64,000 nt of DNA from Acidimicrobiia bacterium (lineage in GTDB: Bacteria; Actinomycetota; Acidimicrobiia; IMCC26256; JAOSJM01). Made by a program: the position numbers and the translations under genes. Every line of letters begins with the position of its first letter. Position 1 is the first letter of the stretch. Below, in pieces: positions 59,558 to 64,000 of this stretch. Under the pieces are notes generated by a model. That model saw nothing but the letters and a program-made list of their open reading frames with translations. It ran no database searches and was not told where the DNA came from. The DNA is taken from NCBI GenBank assembly GCA_027494165.1, contig JAOSJM010000005.1:744001-808000 (forward strand), read 5' to 3'.

Positions 59558-60280
59558 CTACTCGCCCCCCGGAGGCGAGCCGACCGGCTCCTCCTCCCGC
59601 GTGCCCTGCCAGGCCAGGCGGAAGATCCCGAACGACGTCGCCGCGAGGAAGCCGAGCGTGAGGAGCTGCGCCAGACCCTCCTGGCGCTCGAGCGTGTCGT
59701 CCCCCGAGCCGGTGATCCCCGGCGCCAGGATCCGGAACAGGCCGTAGGCCCCGGTCCCGCCCCCGAAGAGGACGAGCAGGACGGCCGTGAAGCACACGGC
59801 GAAGAGGAAGGCCCGGTCGACCCGCCAGGCCGCGCTCGTCCCGAAGCCCGGCTCGGCGGTGAGCTCGCTCCGCCGGCGCAGGTGGAAGGCGAGCACGATC
59901 CCCGCGGCCCCGCCGATCAGGGCCGCCTGGACCGAGGTCCGCACGATCCGGTCGGTCTCGTCCTCCTCGACGTCCTCGAAGGAGAAGAAGTCCTCCTCCC
60001 CGTCGAAGTCCTCCTCGAGGAACACGTCGTCATCGAAGAACATCGACGGCTCGACCTCGTCCTCGTCGACGAAGCTGTCGGTGACCTGCCCGACGATCGC
60101 CACCGCCGCGACCAGGGCCGTGAAGATCGCCACGAAGCTCACCGTGGACACGTAGAGGGCGAACGTCCGCCGGCCCGTCGGGTCGACCTCGCCCCGACCG
60201 CCGGCCAGGACGAGGACCACGAGGACGAGCAACCCGATCGGGACGATCGAGGTCAGGCCCCCCAGGAAGAGGAACTCCAT
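59558..60280 (-). CDS. Membrane protein with a strongly acidic loop, unknown function
   Basis: 240 residues from ATG 60280 (GGAGGTGGG upstream). Four hydrophobic segments: IVPIGLLVLVVLVLAGG, FVAIFTALVAAVAIVG, QAALIGGAAGIVLAFH and FLFAVCFTAVLLVLFGG, with a fifth near the end. Between segments 2 and 3 is a loop of about 35 residues with DEDEVEPSMFFDDDVFLEED and further Glu/Asp and Phe residues. Similar four-helix bacterial membrane proteins exist, but the acidic loop is unusual. Ends in a hydrophilic tail. Confidence 0.65.
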   Translation of the reverse strand: MEFLFLGGLTSIVPIGLLVLVVLVLAGGRGEVDPTGRRTFALYVSTVSFVAIFTALVAAVAIVGQVTDSFVDEDEVEPSMFFDDDVFLEEDFDGEEDFFSFEDVEEDETDRIVRTSVQAALIGGAAGIVLAFHLRRRSELTAEPGFGTSAAWRVDRAFLFAVCFTAVLLVLFGGGTGAYGLFRILAPGITGSGDDTLERQEGLAQLLTLGFLAATSFGIFRLAWQGTREEEPVGSPPGGE

Positions 60281-60424
60281 GCGACCCACCTCCTCGGACC
60301 CGGGCCCACGCCCGGAAGGGGCCGAGGAGGTTTGCTCGGGACGCCCGACCACGCGCGACCCTCCCGGCCCGCCGAGACGGTACCGGGAGGTGATCGCGAG
60401 AGGGTGGACCTCGGCGGGAGTCGC

Positions 60425-61330
60425 CTACGCGACGCCGAACTGGGGCGGGCCCGAGCCGCCGAGCTGCTGGGCGGCGTCGGCGAGCTCGCCCACCGTCCAG
60501 CGGTCGCCCCTGTCGATCTTCTCGGCCGGGGTCCAGCTCTGCACGCGGGTGACCGCGCCACCCTGGACGATGAAGGTCTCCCCGGTGAAGGGGCAGTCCT
60601 CGGTGGAGAGGTAGGCGACGAACGGCGAGACGTTCGCCGGGTCCCACGCGTCGAACACCGAGGCGTCCTCGGGAGCCTTCACGGCGTCCCCGAGGCCGGG
60701 GGTCTGCAGGGTGAGGCGGGTGCGGGCCGCGGGGGCGATGGCGTTGCTGCGCACCCCGTAGCGGACCAGCTCCTTGGCCAGGATCTGGGAGAACGTGGCG
60801 ATCCCCGACTTGGCCGCGCCGTAGTTGGACTGGCCCGGGTTGGCGAAGAGCCCCGAGGTCGACGAGGTGTGGACGATCGACGCCTTCACCTCCTTGCCGG
60901 CCTTGCTCTGCTCGCGCCAGTAGGCGGCCGCGAACCGGGAGGGAGCGAAGTGGCCCTTGAGGTGCACGGTGATCACCGCGTCCCACTCGGCCTCGGTCAT
61001 GTTGACGAGCACCCGGTCACGCAGGATCCCGGCGTTGTTCACCAGGACGTGCAGATCGCCGAACGTCTCGATGGCCGTGTTGACGAGGCGCTGGGCGCCC
61101 TCCCAGTCGGCGACGCTGTCGACGTTCGCGACGGCCTCGCCGCCCATCTCGAGGATCTCGTCGACGACGAGCTGGGCCGGGGCCCGGTCCTCGCCGGTGC
61201 CGTCGATGTCGCCCCCGAGGTCGTTCACCACGACCTTGGCCCCCTCGGACGCGAACAGCAGGGCGTGCTCCCGCCCGAGACCGCGGCCGGCGCCCGTGAT
61301 GATCGCGACCCTTCCGTCCAGTGCACCCAT
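60425..61330 (-). CDS. Short-chain dehydrogenase, multifunctional beta-oxidation enzyme-like
   Basis: 301 residues. MGALDGRVAIITGAGRGLGR, VVVNDLGGDIDGTGEDRAPA, HVLVNNAGILRDRVLVNMTE, VHTSSTSGLFANPGQSNYGA with Tyr-x3-Lys in YGAAKSG, and ELVRYGVRSNAIAPAARTRL. The NDLGGD..G motif and C-terminus resemble the (3R)-hydroxyacyl-CoA dehydrogenase part of HSD17B4-type multifunctional enzymes. Role in fatty acid or sterol side-chain degradation is inferred. Shares its operator with the acyl-CoA ligase at 55.1-56.7 kb. Confidence 0.85.
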   Translation of the reverse strand: MGALDGRVAIITGAGRGLGREHALLFASEGAKVVVNDLGGDIDGTGEDRAPAQLVVDEILEMGGEAVANVDSVADWEGAQRLVNTAIETFGDLHVLVNNAGILRDRVLVNMTEAEWDAVITVHLKGHFAPSRFAAAYWREQSKAGKEVKASIVHTSSTSGLFANPGQSNYGAAKSGIATFSQILAKELVRYGVRSNAIAPAARTRLTLQTPGLGDAVKAPEDASVFDAWDPANVSPFVAYLSTEDCPFTGETFIVQGGAVTRVQSWTPAEKIDRGDRWTVGELADAAQQLGGSGPPQFGVA

Positions 61331-61399
61331 GGGGGCCTCCGTGCTCGTCGTCGGGGCCGGCCCGGGAGGCCGGCGACGGACCGCATGCTAGGCGGCTCC

Positions 61400-61415
61400 T
61401 TGACCGGACGGTCAA
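61400..61415. promoter_or_regulatory. Palindromic operator TTGACCG-GA-CGGTCAA
   Basis: Perfect inverted repeat identical in both arms to 56728-56743, about 70 bases before the SDR start. GCATGCTAG is again beside it. On the minus strand TTGACC with TAGCAT 19 bases on could be the promoter, so a bound repressor would cover the -35 box. Confidence 0.75.
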
Positions 61416-61515
61416 GGCGAGGCCGCATCGGCCGGTCCGATCCGCCGTGGTCGCGCGACCCTCGGCGATCCTCGAGCGCGACGCCCGCCCGCGACCCCGA
61501 CGGGGGCAGAGGAGC

Positions 61516-63381
61516 TCAGAGGAACAGCGTGATCGTGGTGCCCCGCGGACGCATCTCGCCGCCCTGGGGATCCTGGGCCCGGACGCTCCGGCCGGGCCGG
61601 TAGTTCTCCACGTCGACGTCGAAGCCCCGCCCCTCGAGGGTCTCGGTGGCCTCCTCGACTCCGGACCCGACGACGTCCGGGACCTCCAGGAGCTCGGGGC
61701 CCTTGCTCACGAGCACCTTGACCTCGCTCCCCCGCTCCACCTCGGTCCCCTCGGCAGGCTCGGCCCCGACCACCAGGCCGGCCTCGACCGCGTCGCTGAA
61801 GACGTCCTCGCGCAGCGGTGTGAGGCCGGCGTCGGTCACCGCCTGGGCCGCCTGCTCGAAGGCCAGGCCGGCGACGGGGGGCACGGGGACCGGCGCGGGG
61901 CCGTCGCTGATCACGAGGGCCACCACGGAGTCCCGCGCCGCCTCGGTGCCCCCCTCGGGGTCCTGGGAGATCACGGCGCCCAGCGGGATGGTCTCGTGGT
62001 ACGCGGTCTGCGCCGGTGCGAGCACGAAGCCGGCCTCGTCGAGGACGGCGACCGCCTCGAGCGCCGGCCGCTCCCGCACGTCGGGGACCTCGACCGGCGG
62101 CGGGCCCCGCGACACGACGAGCTCGACCGCGTCGCCGTCGTGGAGCCACCGACCCGCCCCGGGGCGCTGGTCGACGACGACCCCCGAGGGATCGTCGGCG
62201 CTACGGCGCTCGACCACCTCCACGAGGAGCCCCGCCTCGGAGGCGAGCGCGGCGGCGTCGGCCTGGGTCCGGCCCACCAGGTCGGGCGCGGTCACGAGCG
62301 CGGGGGAGTCGAGCGCGGCCGCCACGGCGATCCCGGCCGCCGCGAGCGCCAGGGCGAGGAGGACGGTCACCACCACGTTGGCCACCGGGAACCCTCGCCT
62401 CCGGCGGGCGCGGGCGGGCGGCACCTCGGCCACGACCGCGGTGTCGGAGTCCTGGTCGTAGACCGCCGACGGCTCGAGGCCCCCGAGCTCGGTCGGGTGG
62501 GGATCGGCGGCCACCTCGGCGTGGCCGACGAGGGTCAGCGGGCCCGGGACCGGGAGCTGGGCGGCGGCGTCGGCGAGCGCCGCGCCCATGGTGGCGGCGT
62601 CGGGGTAGCGCTCGGCCGGGTCGGGTCGGCCCGCCCGCTCCACCACCGCGCCCAGGGGGCCGAGCTCCGGTGGGGCGACGAGCGGTCGCTGCGTACGGGC
62701 AGCCAGCGTGCCGATCGGGGTGTCGGCGACGAACGGCACCCGGCCCGTGACCGCCTCGACGAGGACGAGGGCGAGGGCGTAGAGATCGGAGCGGGCGTCG
62801 ACCGGCGTCCCCTTGGCCTGCTCGGGGGAGGCGTAGCGCGCCGTGCCCAGCACCGCGCCGGCCGGCTCGGTCCAGCTCGCCTCGGCCAGGGCCCGGGCCA
62901 GCCCGAAGTCGGCGACCCTCACGATGCCGTGCTCGTCGAAGAGCAGGTTGGCCGGCTTGATGTCACGGTGCACGAGGCCCCGGGTGTGCGCGTACTCGAG
63001 GGCGGCGCAGACCTCGCGGCCGACGTGGGCGGCCTGCGCGGGGCTCAGTCGCACGTCGTGGTCGAGCATGGCCCGGAGGCTCCCGCCCTCGAGCAGCTCG
63101 AGGACCATGAACGGGACCCCGTCCTCGCCCCAGTCGTGGACGGTCATGACGTTCGGATGGTGGAGCGAGGCCGCGAGCTGGGCCTCGGACCGGAACCTCC
63201 GCAGGAAGCCGGCGTCGTCGGCCAGCGCCGCGTGGAGCACCTTGACGGCGACCCGCCGGCGGAGCTGGACGTCGTCGGCGAGGTACACACGGCCGCTCGC
63301 CCCCGTACCGATGGGCGCGCGGAGGCGGTAGCGCCCCGCCAGGACGCGCCCGGCCAGGTCGGCGACCCCGCTGACAGCCAT
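61516..63381 (-). CDS. PASTA-domain Ser/Thr protein kinase (PknB/StkP type)
   Basis: 621 residues, membrane protein with one helix. Kinase domain: IGTGASGRVYLADDVQLRRR, VAVKVLHAAL with the ATP-binding Lys, YAHTRGLVHRDIKPANLLFD (catalytic loop), RVADFGLARALAEASW (DFG), GTARYASPEQAKGTPVDARS. A basic segment (RARRRRGFPV) precedes the TM helix VVVTVLLALALAAAGIAVAA. Four PASTA repeats follow (APDLVGRTQADAAAL; VEVPDVRERPALEAV; VPPVAGLAFEQAAQ; EVPDVVGSGVEEAT), which in relatives bind muropeptides. Controls cell wall or division in Gram-positives. ATG 63381. Confidence 0.93.
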   Translation of the reverse strand: MAVSGVADLAGRVLAGRYRLRAPIGTGASGRVYLADDVQLRRRVAVKVLHAALADDAGFLRRFRSEAQLAASLHHPNVMTVHDWGEDGVPFMVLELLEGGSLRAMLDHDVRLSPAQAAHVGREVCAALEYAHTRGLVHRDIKPANLLFDEHGIVRVADFGLARALAEASWTEPAGAVLGTARYASPEQAKGTPVDARSDLYALALVLVEAVTGRVPFVADTPIGTLAARTQRPLVAPPELGPLGAVVERAGRPDPAERYPDAATMGAALADAAAQLPVPGPLTLVGHAEVAADPHPTELGGLEPSAVYDQDSDTAVVAEVPPARARRRRGFPVANVVVTVLLALALAAAGIAVAAALDSPALVTAPDLVGRTQADAAALASEAGLLVEVVERRSADDPSGVVVDQRPGAGRWLHDGDAVELVVSRGPPPVEVPDVRERPALEAVAVLDEAGFVLAPAQTAYHETIPLGAVISQDPEGGTEAARDSVVALVISDGPAPVPVPPVAGLAFEQAAQAVTDAGLTPLREDVFSDAVEAGLVVGAEPAEGTEVERGSEVKVLVSKGPELLEVPDVVGSGVEEATETLEGRGFDVDVENYRPGRSVRAQDPQGGEMRPRGTTITLFL

Positions 63382-63558
63382 CGGGCGTCCACGGTACCGG
63401 TCCGGGTGGGGCGCCTCGCGGCATCGGGGGTCGCCGGAGGGTCGGCGCGACCCGGGGCCGGGAACGGTGGCGTGGGGCGTGGCCCCGAGGGCGCGGGCCT
63501 CGCGCGCGGACGGTACCTTCGCGTTCGTGGCCCGACCGTCCTCGCCACCCGGCTCAGG

Positions 63559-63969
63559 ATGCGCCACCCCTGGCGGGTGGTGATCACCCTCGGGGGCCTG
63601 CTCCTCGCGCTGAACCTGCTCCTGGTCGTGGGGCTCAGCACCGACACCGAGCCCGCGACGGGCGGGCAGCCGCCGGCCGTCGAGCGCACGATCCCGACCG
63701 CGGGCTCGATCATCCGCCAGCTCGAGGACGTCGGCGTCGACCTGCGCGACGACCTCACCGGGGTCCTGCTCATCGACGGCGTGGAGATCCCCGAGGACCA
63801 GCTCCAACGGGTCGAGTCGCTGGGTCAGCTCCGCTTCCGGCCCGGCGAGGGGAAGGACATCGAGCGGTTCTCGCCCGGCGCGCACGCCGCCACCGTCCTC
63901 TACTGGCCGCAGACGGCGAGCCGCGACGAGGGCACCTCCGCCTACACCTGGTCCTTCCGCGCGGCGTGA
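63559..63969 (+). CDS. Single-pass membrane or secreted protein, unknown
   Basis: 136 residues from ATG 63559: MRHPWRVVITLGGLLLALNL with a signal-anchor-like helix (residues 8-25), then an extracytoplasmic part including SIIRQLEDVGVDLRDDLTGV, LLIDGVEIPEDQLQRVESLG and LRFRPGEGKDIERFSPGAHA. The end, HAATVLYWPQTASRDEGTSA, gives a structured beta-rich impression. No family recognised. Divergent from the PASTA kinase with 177 bases between, so a cell-envelope role is possible. Confidence 0.6.
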   Translation: MRHPWRVVITLGGLLLALNLLLVVGLSTDTEPATGGQPPAVERTIPTAGSIIRQLEDVGVDLRDDLTGVLLIDGVEIPEDQLQRVESLGQLRFRPGEGKDIERFSPGAHAATVLYWPQTASRDEGTSAYTWSFRAA

Positions 63970-64000
63970 CGGCCCGTGGCGTGGCGGCTGCCGTCGGGGG

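Overview
This is a very GC-rich chromosomal window. Gene content and codon use point to an actinobacterium, probably of the Acidimicrobiia type. Supporting signs are a complete classical menaquinone pathway, frequent GTG starts with 4-base GTGA overlaps, an SCP2 protein, a PASTA kinase, and a secreted protein with FAFGDA repeats as seen in many actinobacterial exoproteins. No rRNA, tRNA, phage, IS element or CRISPR array was found. The taxon is an inference.

Region 1 (1-8.9 kb) holds menG, menF, menD, menH, menC, menA, menB and menE, almost the whole route from chorismate to menaquinone, on both strands. After a D-threonine aldolase-like gene and an amidase comes the standout operon (12.4-18.8 kb): a Tat-exported molybdopterin catalytic subunit of 1165 residues, a four-cluster Fe-S subunit, a heme-b type subunit and a TorD/NarJ-like chaperone. 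Recalled family sequences place it near the nitrite oxidoreductase / nitrate reductase-like branch of type II DMSO reductases. A CRP/FNR-like palindrome lies upstream.

Region 2 (18.8-33.2 kb) has an HDOD protein, a large secreted NHL / Ig-like / FAFGDA-repeat protein, an acyltransferase, an Lhr-type helicase, a diguanylate cyclase and an ABC exporter (two FtsX-type permeases plus ATPase).

Region 3 (33.4-41.2 kb) holds branched-chain amino acid synthesis: ilvB-ilvN-ilvC, preceded by a 12-codon Leu/Val-rich leader peptide and an attenuator-type terminator, and separately ilvD next to an Fpg/Nei glycosylase.

Region 4 (41.5-51.9 kb) mixes a phosphotransferase, an AbiEi/DUF559 protein, a lipoprotein and a small secreted metzincin-like protease in visibly lower-GC DNA, an SDR, and gatB, gatA and gatC. 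Region 5 (52-64 kb) has two overlapping MFS transporter genes behind an acyl-CoA ligase, a secreted alpha/beta hydrolase, an SDR and a PASTA Ser/Thr kinase. The acyl-CoA ligase and the SDR share the same perfect palindromic operator, TTGACCG-N2-CGGTCAA.

Two window-wide observations matter. First, three families of intergenic palindromic repeats occur, the largest with about 19 copies between 28 and 47 kb. Second, at least 25 one-base frameshifts break otherwise intact genes, including essential ones (gatA, gatB, gatC, menD, ilvC). Where I could locate them, most are single-base losses in G or C runs, so I read them as sequencing or assembly errors, and give the affected genes their reconstructed limits.
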